Assembly (NCBI GenBank): GCA_963665575.2
Contig: CAXXDW010000006.1
Span: forward strand, 1,116,001-1,180,000
Direction of reading: 5' to 3'
From: Rariloculus sp963665575
GTDB lineage: Bacteria > Pseudomonadota > Gammaproteobacteria > Steroidobacterales > Rariloculaceae
Length of the DNA: 64,000 nt
The notes beneath the pieces are model-generated. The model saw nothing but the letters and a program-made list of their open reading frames with translations. It was not told the DNA's origin and made no database searches. Numbering within the stretch: the first letter of the stretch is position 1; each line of letters starts with the position of its first letter. Position numbers and translations under genes: made by a program. This document shows positions 16,427-29,810 of the stretch, piece after piece.

Positions 16427-18942
16427 GCGGACTGCTGGCGCTCGCGGCGGGCCGGTTCTACCTGCGCCATCCCTGGCAACTGGCCCTGGCCGTTGCAGGC
16501 ATCAGCCTCGGAGTCGCCGTCTACGTCGGTGTCGATCTCGCCAACGACAGCGCGAGAAGGGCGTTTGAGCTCTCGACGGAAGTCATCCGCGGTCAAACGA
16601 CACATCGGCTGTTGCCTGTCGGCGGCTCCTTGCCGGAACGGTATTTCGGCGAGCTTCTGCGCGACGGGCGCGTGACGCGGGCGGCGCCGATCGTCGAGAT
16701 GCCGGTTCGGATCGGCGGCAACGGCGGGCCGCGCCGGACGCTGCTCGGAGTCGACCCGATCAAGGAAGCGGGCTTCAGGGACTACTCGGGTTTCGTGCCG
16801 GGGCGCGGCGCGGACTTCACGCGACTCATCACGGAGCCCGGCACCGTCATGGTTCCGGACGCGCTGGCCGAGGAGTTCTCGCTGGAAACGGGCTCGGACA
16901 TCGAAATCTGGCTCGACGGCCGGCTCGTGTCGGTCGAGGTCGTCGGTACGATGCGCAGCGTCGCAGCCAGTGCCGATACGGAGCCCCCGCTTGTCACGGA
17001 CATCAGCACGGCTCAGCAACTCGTGGGAAGTGCGGGTTCGCTGAGCAGGATCGATCTGGCGCTGAGTCCCGAGCAGGCGCGCAGCCTCGGCGAGGATCCG
17101 CCGTCAGGCACGATACTCGTCGCCGCGGCCGGGCAGTCCGACGCGCTGACCGAGATGACCCGGGCTTTCCGGACGAATCTGACGGCGCTCGGCTTGCTTG
17201 CGCTCGTCGTGGGTATGTTTCTGATCTATTCGACTATGGCATTTTCGATCGTGCAGCGCCGTCCGGTCATCGGCGTGCTGCGTGCGATCGGCGTCGACCG
17301 GCGGCAGTTGCTCGGCAGCGTGCTTTCAGAAGCACTGGTGCTTGGTGCCGCGGGAAGTGCGATCGGCCTCGTGCTTGGCGAAGTGCTCGCGCGCGGCCTG
17401 GTCGACATGGTGCTGCGAACGATCGGCGATCTCTATTTCGGCAATGCCGTGAGCGCCGCTGATCCATCGAACTGGATCTATGCCAGAGGCGCGGCACTCG
17501 GACTCGGCGCGACGCTCGTCGCAGCGCTCGGACCTGCGGTCGACGCGTCGCGCGCCGCGCCGGATGCGGCGTTGCGGCGGGCGGCGCTCGAGCAGAGCAC
17601 GCGGTCCCGCGCGAACTTCGCGGCCTTGCTTGCAGTGCCTGTGCTCGTGCTCGCGGTTTCACTCCTGCTGATCGGGTCACGCAGCCTCGTCATGGCGTTT
17701 GCGGGCCTGTTCTTCGTGCTTTGCGTCGGCGCAATGCTGACGCCGTTTGCAACACTGCTGCTCATGAAAGCGGCTGAACCGGTCGCTCGGCGCGGCTTCG
17801 GGTTGGCGGGTCTCATGGCGGTGCGCGGAGTCGGCGCATCGCTGAGTCGCACCGGCGTCGCGACGGCTGCACTTGCCGTGGCGGTCGCGACGGTGATCGG
17901 CGTCGGCGTAATGATCTCGAGCTTTCGCGCGAGCGTCGTGAGCTGGCTCGACACGACATTGACCGCCGACATTTATCTCACGCTCGACCAGCCGCGTGCC
18001 GGGCGGCCGTTCGGGTCGGATCTGCTTGCGGAGCTGAGCGCCCTGCCGGAGGTCGGCAGCGTCGCGCCGACTCGGTACTTTCGCGTCCGGACCGCCTTCG
18101 GCGAGCTTGGCGTGCGTGCGGCCGAACCCGGGCCCCGGGGTTGGGGGGTCGATATGGTTGCAGGCGAGGAGGGTGGCGCGACGGCGGCGCTTGAGGTCCG
18201 CGATGCGATCCTCGTCACGGAGCCGATTTCGTACCGTTTCGGTCTCGGCGTCGGCGATGCCGTAAGGCTGCCGACGGACTCCGGTGAACGGCCGTTCACG
18301 ATCACCGGCGTCTTCAGGGACTATTCGACCGGCAACAATGCGTTCCTGCTGCCGCTTGAGACCTACCGCCGCTACTGGCGCGACGACGGTGTTACCGGAG
18401 TCGGAGTTCACCTGGCGTCCGGTTACGATGCGCCGGAGGCGGCGCAAGCAATTCGGGCGACGCTCGCGGACCGCACCGGCGTGCAATTTCGAACGACCGA
18501 AGCCATTGAGGAAATCACGCTCGCCGTGTTCGATCGCACCTTTCGGATCACCGAGGTATTACGCTGGCTCGCGGGCTCGATCGCATTTCTCGGGATCTTG
18601 AGCGCCGTGCTCGCCATTGAACTGGAGCGTGCGCGCGAAGTCGCGATCCTGCGCGCACTCGGATTCTCCCCGCGCGAGCTCGCAACACAGATACTGACGC
18701 GAACCGGGCTACTCGGCGTTGCGGCGGGCATGTGCGCCATCCCGCTCGGTATTGCTCTGGCCGGCTTGCTGGTGCACGTCATTAACAGACGCTCCTTCGG
18801 CTGGACGATGGACCTCTTCATTACGCCGGCGCCCGTGTTGCTCGGCGTGGTGCTGGCCCTGGTCGCGGCGTTTTTCGCCGGAATCTATCCGGCGCTGCGC
18901 GGCAGCCGCACGGGGCTCGACGGAGCCTTGCGCGATGAATAG
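16423..18942 (+). CDS. FtsX-like ABC exporter permease, duplicated type
   Basis: The 839-residue protein has one N-terminal membrane helix, a periplasmic domain, three helices around residues 245-375 (ALGLLALVVGMFLIYSTMAF), a second copy starting with helices near 390-440, another periplasmic domain, and three final helices (FLGILSAVLAIELERAREVA). This two-repeat layout is that of the AttF/AttG-YbbP group of FtsX permeases, here fused in one chain. It overlaps the ATPase gene upstream and the lipoprotein gene downstream, so the three are one operon. Confidence 0.85.
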   Translation: MSGLLALAAGRFYLRHPWQLALAVAGISLGVAVYVGVDLANDSARRAFELSTEVIRGQTTHRLLPVGGSLPERYFGELLRDGRVTRAAPIVEMPVRIGGNGGPRRTLLGVDPIKEAGFRDYSGFVPGRGADFTRLITEPGTVMVPDALAEEFSLETGSDIEIWLDGRLVSVEVVGTMRSVAASADTEPPLVTDISTAQQLVGSAGSLSRIDLALSPEQARSLGEDPPSGTILVAAAGQSDALTEMTRAFRTNLTALGLLALVVGMFLIYSTMAFSIVQRRPVIGVLRAIGVDRRQLLGSVLSEALVLGAAGSAIGLVLGEVLARGLVDMVLRTIGDLYFGNAVSAADPSNWIYARGAALGLGATLVAALGPAVDASRAAPDAALRRAALEQSTRSRANFAALLAVPVLVLAVSLLLIGSRSLVMAFAGLFFVLCVGAMLTPFATLLLMKAAEPVARRGFGLAGLMAVRGVGASLSRTGVATAALAVAVATVIGVGVMISSFRASVVSWLDTTLTADIYLTLDQPRAGRPFGSDLLAELSALPEVGSVAPTRYFRVRTAFGELGVRAAEPGPRGWGVDMVAGEEGGATAALEVRDAILVTEPISYRFGLGVGDAVRLPTDSGERPFTITGVFRDYSTGNNAFLLPLETYRRYWRDDGVTGVGVHLASGYDAPEAAQAIRATLADRTGVQFRTTEAIEEITLAVFDRTFRITEVLRWLAGSIAFLGILSAVLAIELERAREVAILRALGFSPRELATQILTRTGLLGVAAGMCAIPLGIALAGLLVHVINRRSFGWTMDLFITPAPVLLGVVLALVAAFFAGIYPALRGSRTGLDGALRDE

Positions 18943-20086
18943 CCGCCTGCCGCTCGTCGCGCCGTTGATCGCGATTGGCTGCGCCGGATGCGTGCAGGAG
19001 CCGACGGACGACTCGGCCTCGCCGGCCGCAATGGCCGTGCGCTACCTCTCCGACGGTGATGACGACGGCAGCGGATACGCGCGAGCACTGGAGCCGCGCG
19101 TTTTCGAATTTCCCGAGGATCATGGCAGCCACCCGGAATTTCGCACCGAGTGGTGGTATTTCACCGGCAATGTGTTTGGCAGCAGCCGGCGACACTACGG
19201 TTTCGAGGTTACGTTCTTTCGAGTCGCGCTCGCCCCGACGGCGCCGGAGAGCAGTTCGGCCTGGGCCACGAACCAGTTCTGGATGGCACATTTTGCCCTG
19301 ACCGACACGATGAGCGGCCGGTTCCATGCGGCGGAACGACTCACGCGCGGCGCACTGGGACTCGCCGGCGCAAGCCACGCGCCGTTTCGGGTCTGGGTCG
19401 AGGACTGGGAGATCGAAGGCCGCGCCGAAGCGGGCGCCGAATCGTTCAGGCTGCGGGCTCGGGGCGAGGAGGCGGAGATCGATCTGCAGCTCGAGAGCCT
19501 CAAGCCTGCAGTCGCCCAGGGCGACCGTGGCCTCGACGCGAAGGGGCCGGAACCCGGCAACGCATCGTTTTACTATTCGCTGCCGCGGCTCGCTGTCAGC
19601 GGCTCGGTGCGGGTCGGTGAGGACGATGCGGAGGCGGACGAAGTCGAAGGCCTCGCCTGGATGGACCGCGAATGGGCGACGAGTGCATTGAGCGAAGGGA
19701 TTGCGGGTTGGGACTGGTTTGCGCTGCAGTTGTCCGACGGCCGCGATCTCATGTACTACCGGCTGCGCGGCGACGATGGGCAGGCGAGCGCGGAAAGCGG
19801 AGGAACGCTTGTCGCCGCCGGCGGTGAAGTGCGGAGGCTTGAACGATCCGATGTCGTGCTCGAGGTGCTCGACTACTGGACGAGCCCGCTCAGCAAGGTG
19901 CGCTATCCGGTGCAATGGCGGCTCGCGGTGCCCGGCGAAGAGCTCGATCTTTCGATCACGCCCTACATTTCGAATCAGGAAGTCGATCTGTCGGTGCGGT
20001 ACTGGGAAGGCGCCGTCAGTGTCAGCGGCAGTGCCGGCGGCATTCCGGTCGGCGGAAACGGCTACCTGGAACTCGCAGGCTACTGA
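18935..20086 (+). CDS. AttH/CrtC-like lipocalin-type lipoprotein
   Basis: About 383 residues from ATG 18935, which overlaps the permease stop by 8 bp. A lipoprotein signal (MNSRLPLVAPLIAIGCAGC) is followed by the family hallmark HPEFRTEWWYFTGN near residue 67. The family includes AttH and the carotenoid 1,2-hydratase fold: two lipocalin-like beta barrels. Later motifs such as WMDREWATS (about 241) and WDWFALQLSDGRDLMYYRLR agree. In AttEFGH systems this protein is the envelope-side partner of the ABC exporter; its biochemical role is not established. The stop codon abuts the rRNA operon terminator. Confidence 0.85.
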   Translation: MNSRLPLVAPLIAIGCAGCVQEPTDDSASPAAMAVRYLSDGDDDGSGYARALEPRVFEFPEDHGSHPEFRTEWWYFTGNVFGSSRRHYGFEVTFFRVALAPTAPESSSAWATNQFWMAHFALTDTMSGRFHAAERLTRGALGLAGASHAPFRVWVEDWEIEGRAEAGAESFRLRARGEEAEIDLQLESLKPAVAQGDRGLDAKGPEPGNASFYYSLPRLAVSGSVRVGEDDAEADEVEGLAWMDREWATSALSEGIAGWDWFALQLSDGRDLMYYRLRGDDGQASAESGGTLVAAGGEVRRLERSDVVLEVLDYWTSPLSKVRYPVQWRLAVPGEELDLSITPYISNQEVDLSVRYWEGAVSVSGSAGGIPVGGNGYLELAGY

Positions 20087-20117
20087 AAAAAAAACCCCGG
20101 CACGTGGCCGGGGTTTC
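20086..20117 (-). terminator. bidirectional terminator between attH-like gene and rRNA operon
   Basis: The stem CCCCGGC/GCCGGGG (8 bp with the flanking A-T) has loop ACGTG. On the minus strand nine Ts follow, ending the rRNA operon; on the plus strand TTT follows, ending the ABC exporter operon. The A/T run overlaps the exporter operon's last stop codon. Confidence 0.85.
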
Positions 20118-20125
20118 ATATCAAG

Positions 20126-20243
20126 AGCCTGGCGATGACCTACTCTCGCGTGGCATACGCCACACTACCATCGGCGCTGGACGTTTTCACTTCCGAGTTC
20201 GGGATGGGATCGGGTGGTTCCCGTCCGCTATGGCCGCCAGGCA
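20126..20243 (-). rRNA. rrf: 5S ribosomal RNA
   Basis: Read on the minus strand it begins TGCCTGGCGGCC and ends GCCAGGCTCT, with the conserved core CCGAACTCGGAAGTGAAA and AGCGCCGATGGTAGTGTGG. Ends are placed by analogy with E. coli and may be off by a base or two. Confidence 0.95.
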
Positions 20244-20386
20244 AACCGGTTTGGCGTGCTCCTGGCGGAGCGACGCCCAAAAAACGAAACGATCCGTCCG
20301 GCGACCCCGTGGGGTTCGCCGATCTCACACCGTATGTCCTGTCGAACGCAACACCCGAAGTCCTGGACAGGCTCCTTGGGTGTTAT

Positions 20387-23319
<2,933 letters not shown>

Positions 23320-23399
23320 ATATAACCCCAAAAAGCCCGAAAAACAGGCTGATCGGAGAAATATGCGTTTGAACTTTTTACAAAGATACAGTGCGACAT

Positions 23400-23426
23400 A
23401 TCGAAATCCTCAGAAAGGATTTCGAT
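23400..23426 (-). other. hairpin in the tRNA-Ala/23S spacer
   Basis: A perfect 11-bp stem ATCGAAATCCT/AGGATTTCGAT with a five-base loop. It is not followed by a T-run, so a processing or folding role is more likely than termination. Confidence 0.7.
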
Positions 23427-23440
23427 GACGGATCGTTCCA

Positions 23441-23457
23441 GATTATTAAAGACCGCA
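23441..23457 (-). promoter_or_regulatory. spacer boxA-like antitermination element
   Basis: The minus strand reads TGCGGTCTTTAATAATC just upstream of the 23S gene, close to the spacer boxA of E. coli rRNA operons (TGCTCTTTAAAAATC). It would let Nus factors re-engage RNA polymerase. Confidence 0.6.
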
Positions 23458-23491
23458 GTCCGGAAAAGCGGTATGACCGCTTTTCGAAATT

Positions 23492-23567
23492 TGGTGGAGC
23501 TGACCGGGCTCGAACCGGTGACCTTCTGCTTGCAAAGCAGATGCTCTCCCAACTGAGCTACAGCCCC
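23492..23567 (-). tRNA. tRNA-Ala (anticodon UGC)
   Basis: This 76-nt gene has an encoded CCA in the 16S-23S spacer. The acceptor GGGGCTG pairs with CAGCTCC, and the anticodon loop TTTGCAA gives UGC. It is the usual second spacer tRNA. Confidence 0.97.
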
Positions 23568-23715
23568 TCGCAGATTGCTGTCTGATCGACTGTTTGACCG
23601 CCAGGCGTTGGCTTGGCGGTGCTCGAGTCCGCGGCAAGTGCTGGCTGCCAGGCACACTGTCGATGCCGGCTGCGCCTTGCGGGTCCGCGCGATGCGGCGC
23701 CGCGATCGGGGATTC

Positions 23716-23792
<77 letters not shown>

Positions 23793-23940
23793 ACAAATGC
23801 GGCCGCCCGAAAGCTCAGCGGGAGTTCGTCCACACAGGGCATCCACAGCGGGCATCCACGAAGGGAGGGTCCGGTCTCCCGGCTCTGCTCAAGCAACTTG
23901 TGCTGGGCGCTCGCTCAAACGCAAGCGCTGTTTTCTCTAT

Positions 23941-25482
<1,542 letters not shown>

Positions 25483-25596
25483 AGATCAAAGATCGTGAGC
25501 TTTTTCGAGCCCTTGCCCCCGCATGCAAGCACACGGAGACTCGTGCTCTGGCACTATTGCTCTTGCGAGCGCCCACACAAGTTGCTTGAGACAGAT

Positions 25597-25608
25597 TGTT
25601 AAAGAGCA
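25597..25608 (-). promoter_or_regulatory. leader boxA antitermination element
   Basis: TGCTCTTTAACA on the minus strand, identical to the E. coli rRNA leader boxA, about 115 bases upstream of the 16S 5' end. Confidence 0.9.
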
Positions 25609-25638
25609 AGCGCGGCGCGATCGCCGGGCAGACCAAAC

Positions 25639-25644
25639 AGTATA
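25639..25644 (-). promoter_or_regulatory. possible second rRNA promoter, -10 element
   Basis: TATACT on the minus strand lies between the main promoter and boxA. No good -35 hexamer is present at 16-18 bases, so this P2-like element is tentative. Confidence 0.35.
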
Positions 25645-25737
25645 GCCTGCCAGCGGGGGTCTTCATAGACCTTGGGCCTCGCGAAAGCAGGCGTTCGCAC
25701 GCTGCTTTCCGGGCATGACGAGCCGCGAAGGGCGCGT

Positions 25738-25765
25738 ATTATAGTCGCGCCCGAAGCGATGGCAA
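25738..25765 (-). promoter_or_regulatory. rRNA operon P1 promoter
   Basis: On the minus strand TTGCCA (-35) is followed by a 16-base spacer and TATAAT (-10), then the GC-rich discriminator ACGCGCC that favours stringent control. The -35 lies only 18 bases beyond the tyrS stop codon. Confidence 0.8.
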
Positions 25766-25782
25766 GGACTTTCGCTACGCGA

Positions 25783-26994
25783 TCAATCCGCCTGGACGAC
25801 TTTTACCCGCGCGAAGCGTCGTTTGCCGACCTGGTAGACGCGCACGGCGCTGTCCGCCGGCACCGCCATCACCGGGTCCCCGACCCGTTCGCCATCGATG
25901 CGCACCGCGCCCTGCCGGGCCAATCTGATCGCCTCCGCGGCGCTCGCGACGAGTCCCGCCGCGCGCAGGAGCTGCGGCAGTCCCATTTGCGCGTCTTCGC
26001 AGCTCAGTACCTTCAGATCGAGATTCGCCGGTATCTCACCATGCCGGTGGCGGGCGATGAACCGTTCCTGCGCCGCCTTCGCCTCGGTCCGGTCGTGGAA
26101 GCGCGCCACAATTTCCCCGGCAAGCAGGTACTTGATGTCCCGGGGGTTGCGTCCATCGGCGACGCTGCGCTTGAAGCCGTCGATCTCGGCAAGCGACCGG
26201 AAGCTCAGGAGCTCAAAGTACCGCCACATGAGTTCGTCGGAAATACTCATGAGCTTGCCGAACATTTCATCGGGCGGTTCGGTGATTCCAATGTAATTGC
26301 CGAGCGACTTCGACATCTTGTTGACGCCGTCGGTTCCCTCCAGCAGCGGTACGGTCAGGACCACCTGCTTCGCTTGTCCGTAGGACTGCTGGATCTGCCG
26401 GCCGATCAGGAGATTGAACGTCTGATCCGTGCCGCCGAGTTCCACGTCTGCCTCCAGCGCAACGGAGTCGTAACCTTGCACGACCGGGTAGAGCAACTCG
26501 TGAATCGCGATCGCCTGTCCGCCCTGGTAACGCTTCTTGAAGTCGTCGCGCTCGAGCATGCGCGCCACGGTATGCTTCGCGGCGAGCCTCACCAGTCCCG
26601 TGGCATCCATTGGCGCCATCCACTTCGAATTGAATTCGAGCCGGGTCCTGTCGGGATCGAGGACCTTGAAGACCTGCTTTTCATAGGTCTTCGCATTGGC
26701 ATCGATCTCCTCGCGCGTGAGCGCGGGCCGCGTGGCGCTGCGTCCCGAGGGATCGCCGATCAACCCCGTGAAGTCGCCGATCAGAAAGACGACTTCGTGG
26801 CCGAACTGCTGGAACTGCCGCATCTTGTTCAGCAGTACGGTGTGCCCGAGATGAAGATCCGGAGCCGTGGGATCGAATCCGGCCTTGACCGTCAGCGGCC
26901 GTTGCTGCTCGAGCCGGTCCCTGAGTTCGGACTCCAGCACGATCTCTTCGGCGCCGCGCACCAGTTCGGCAAGTTGTTCGGCGATCGAGACCAA
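25783..26994 (-). CDS. tyrS: tyrosyl-tRNA synthetase
   Basis: The 403-residue protein charges tRNA-Tyr. The HIGH-type motif is HLGHT near residue 48, KMSKS is present in NKMSKSLGN near residue 230, and a C-terminal S4 RNA-binding domain starts near residue 340 (LPQLLRAAGLVASAAEAIRL). It starts at TTG 26994, seven bases after GGGGGA, with no better ATG nearby. It is co-oriented with and immediately upstream of the rRNA operon, and divergent from mepM. Confidence 0.95.
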   Translation of the reverse strand: MVSIAEQLAELVRGAEEIVLESELRDRLEQQRPLTVKAGFDPTAPDLHLGHTVLLNKMRQFQQFGHEVVFLIGDFTGLIGDPSGRSATRPALTREEIDANAKTYEKQVFKVLDPDRTRLEFNSKWMAPMDATGLVRLAAKHTVARMLERDDFKKRYQGGQAIAIHELLYPVVQGYDSVALEADVELGGTDQTFNLLIGRQIQQSYGQAKQVVLTVPLLEGTDGVNKMSKSLGNYIGITEPPDEMFGKLMSISDELMWRYFELLSFRSLAEIDGFKRSVADGRNPRDIKYLLAGEIVARFHDRTEAKAAQERFIARHRHGEIPANLDLKVLSCEDAQMGLPQLLRAAGLVASAAEAIRLARQGAVRIDGERVGDPVMAVPADSAVRVYQVGKRRFARVKVVQAD

Positions 26995-27212
26995 GATCTG
27001 TCCCCCGGGATCCGGCGCTCAAACGCACCGGGGCGGGGCGAAGCATAGAACAACCCGGCAAGACGGTCGATTGTCGCTCCCCGAACCGCGTCCGTTCCGC
27101 CTTGTGGCGGTTAGCTTTCGAGCCCGCTTTGCGGGCCGGGTTCCACGCCGCACGATTTGCGTGACCGAATCCTTGCAGGTAGATTACACGCGGCTTCACA
27201 GCCAGAGATCTG

Positions 27213-28613
27213 ATGAAACCGTACACTGGCGGAATCCGCCACGACTTTCGGGACCCTTGGCTCAGTGCCCGCATGCGACCGCGCGGCCGTCGCTGGTCCT
27301 GGTTCGCCGTGGGAATCGTGCCCCCGCTTGCGGCCGTCGCGCTGTTGCTCGTCAGCGAATCCAACCTGTCGAAACTGCCTGCCCCGGAGAGTCTGGCTCC
27401 CCAAGCGGCAATTGCCGACGTAGCCGTTGAGCTGCCCGCTTCGCAACCGCAAGCCGCCGCGCCGCCGTTTATCGGCCCGGAGCTTGCGCAGCTTGCCGCG
27501 GTCGAGTTTGCGGACGCTGCGACCATCGATCTGCTCGTCGACCGCGGCGATACTCTGGAGATCCTGTTCCGGCGCAACGGCCTGAAGCTCGCCGATCTCG
27601 CCGCGATGGCCGTGCTGCCCGATGCCGCCGAGCACTTGCGTGTGCTCAAGCCCGGCAACGAGATCCGGGTCACGCACCGAGACGGCTCGGTCCTGGAACT
27701 GGTCCGTGAAATCGACTCGATCGAGCTGCTTCAGATCCGGCGCGGTGAAGGCGGGTTCGAGGCCGTCACGACCGAACGCGATTTCGACACGCGCACGGTC
27801 GACGCTCATGGGGAGATCCGCACATCGTTGTTCGAGGCGGCGCTCAAGGCCGGCGTATCCGATGCCCTGACGATGGAAATGGCCGGGATCTTCCAGTGGG
27901 ACGTCGATTTCATCAACGACGTTCGCAGTGGCGACCGGTTTACGGTGATTTACGAGGAGTTGTGGCGCGACGGGGAGAAACTCGGCAATGGCGAGATCCT
28001 TGCAGCGCAGTTCGTCAACCAGGGAATGCGATACCGGGCAGCGCGTTACACCGACGCTTCCGGCAAGAGCGGCTATTTCACGCCGGAGGGTCTGAGCGTG
28101 CGCAAGGCGTTCATGCGCGCGCCGCTGGAATTCACGCGCATCAGCTCGAATTTCAACCCGAACCGCAGGCATCCCGTGCTCAACACGATCCGCGCTCACC
28201 GCGGCGTGGATTACGCGGCGCCGACCGGAACGCCCGTCATGGCCGCCGGCGACGGCACGATCGAAATGCGCGGCCGAAACGGCGGCTACGGCAACACGGT
28301 GGTTCTCAGCCACGGCGGCAATGTCACGACGCTCTATGCTCACCTGTCGCGCTTCGGCACTCGGAAGGTCGGCAGCCGTGTCCGTCAGGGCGACATCATC
28401 GGCTATGTGGGGAGCACGGGGCTTGCTACCGGACCCCATCTGCACTACGAGTACAGAATCTCCGGCGTACACAGAAATCCGCGTACCGTGCCGCTACCGC
28501 CGGCCGATCCGATTTTCGCCGAGCATAGAGAGGATTTCGAAGCGACGGCCGCGGCACTGTGGCGCCGGCTCGATCACAGCGAAACCACCGCGTTTGCCAA
28601 CGCGTCGAATTGA
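27213..28613 (+). CDS. M23 family peptidoglycan endopeptidase (MepM-like)
   Basis: The 466-residue protein has an N-terminal membrane anchor (about residues 28-50), a LysM/OapA-like region (VDRGDTLEILFRRNGL, about 109), and a C-terminal lysostaphin-type peptidase. The zinc ligands are in HRGVDYAAPTGTPV (about 330) and HLHYEYR (about 410), plus HGGNVTTLYAHLSRFG. It cuts peptidoglycan cross-links in the periplasm. The tyrS|mepM-anmK layout is conserved in Pseudomonas and relatives and links wall turnover with recycling. Confidence 0.9.
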   Translation: MKPYTGGIRHDFRDPWLSARMRPRGRRWSWFAVGIVPPLAAVALLLVSESNLSKLPAPESLAPQAAIADVAVELPASQPQAAAPPFIGPELAQLAAVEFADAATIDLLVDRGDTLEILFRRNGLKLADLAAMAVLPDAAEHLRVLKPGNEIRVTHRDGSVLELVREIDSIELLQIRRGEGGFEAVTTERDFDTRTVDAHGEIRTSLFEAALKAGVSDALTMEMAGIFQWDVDFINDVRSGDRFTVIYEELWRDGEKLGNGEILAAQFVNQGMRYRAARYTDASGKSGYFTPEGLSVRKAFMRAPLEFTRISSNFNPNRRHPVLNTIRAHRGVDYAAPTGTPVMAAGDGTIEMRGRNGGYGNTVVLSHGGNVTTLYAHLSRFGTRKVGSRVRQGDIIGYVGSTGLATGPHLHYEYRISGVHRNPRTVPLPPADPIFAEHREDFEATAAALWRRLDHSETTAFANASN

Positions 28614-28646
28614 CCAAACGATCCCGATAAGCGGTAGGCTTGCCGC

Positions 28647-29747
28647 ATGAGCGAGCTATACGCGGGACTGATTTCCGGGACCAGCATCGACGGTGTCGAC
28701 GCCGCGCTCGTCGAGTTCGGCAATCGCGAGTGCGCCCTCGTGCACTCGTGCACAACGCCTTATCCCGCAAAGCTCCATGAGCGCGTGCGCACCCTGATCG
28801 ACGACCCGAAAACGACGCTTGCAGAACTCGGCGCCCTCGACGTTGCTCTCGGGAGGTTCTTCGCCCGTTGCGCCAACGAGCTTATCGATGCGGCCGGAGT
28901 CGACCGGGCGCAGGTGCGCGCGATCGGCCACCATGGCCAGACGATCTTCCATCGACCGGGCGGTGCGGAGCCGTTCACGCTGCAGCTCGGAGATCCGAAC
29001 AGCCTGGCCGCGCGGACCGGGCTTGCGACGGTCGCCGACTTTCGCCGACTGGATATGGCCTGCGGCGGTCAGGGTGCGCCGCTCGTGCCGGCGTTTCACG
29101 AGTGGCTGTTCGGTTCGCACGAGGAACTGCGCGTCGCGGTCAACATCGGCGGAATCGGGAACGTGACGGTGCTCGATCCCGGCCGCCCGACGTCCGGCTT
29201 CGATACCGGGCCCGGCAATACGCTGCTCGACGGCTGGATCCGACGCTGCCGGAGGCGGGACTACGACGAGGACGGCCGCTGGGCGGCATCGGGCACGGTC
29301 GATGCTGCCTTGCTCGATCGATTGCGCGCGGAGCCGTATTTTTCGCTTGGTTCGCCGAAGTCGACCGGCCGCGAGCTTTTCAACCTCGGCTGGGTCGACC
29401 GCCATCTTGAGGATCTGTCCGACGTGCCCGATCAGGCCGACGTGCAGGCGACCCTGGCCGAGTTGACCGCGGCGACGATCGTCGGCGCCTTGCACTCACT
29501 GCAACCCGGCCGCCTGATCGTCTGCGGCGGCGGCGCCCACAACGGCGACCTGGTGGGTCGCCTGGCCCGCCGCGCCGAGTGTCCCGTCGAATCGAGCGAC
29601 GCATTCGGTATCGGGCCGGACTGGGTTGAAGCGGCTGCATTCGCCTGGCTCGCCCGCGCCCGGATTACCGGCAAGCCCGGCAACGTGCCGACGGCAACCG
29701 GTGCGGACCGCAAACTTGTCCTCGGCGGACTTTATCCAGGCGCATAA
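28647..29747 (+). CDS. anmK: anhydro-N-acetylmuramic acid kinase
   Basis: The 366-residue cytoplasmic kinase converts anhydroMurNAc from recycled peptidoglycan to MurNAc-6-phosphate. Motifs: GLISGTSIDGVDAA at residue 6, GHHGQTIFHRPG (about 94), GFDTGPGNTLLDGW (about 187) and IVCGGGAHNGDL (about 290). It lies 33 bp after mepM in the same direction and works with AmpD, encoded at 41752. Confidence 0.95.
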   Translation: MSELYAGLISGTSIDGVDAALVEFGNRECALVHSCTTPYPAKLHERVRTLIDDPKTTLAELGALDVALGRFFARCANELIDAAGVDRAQVRAIGHHGQTIFHRPGGAEPFTLQLGDPNSLAARTGLATVADFRRLDMACGGQGAPLVPAFHEWLFGSHEELRVAVNIGGIGNVTVLDPGRPTSGFDTGPGNTLLDGWIRRCRRRDYDEDGRWAASGTVDAALLDRLRAEPYFSLGSPKSTGRELFNLGWVDRHLEDLSDVPDQADVQATLAELTAATIVGALHSLQPGRLIVCGGGAHNGDLVGRLARRAECPVESSDAFGIGPDWVEAAAFAWLARARITGKPGNVPTATGADRKLVLGGLYPGA

Positions 29748-29810
29748 CACCGGCACGAAACGTATACTGTGCGCTTTCGGCCCGAGTCGCCTGCGCGGCA
29801 TCCGTCGATC

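Noticed and set aside
25672..27048. Plus-strand 458-codon frame opposite tyrS
   Set aside because: It is antisense to tyrS, whose HIGH, KMSKS and S4 features are intact.
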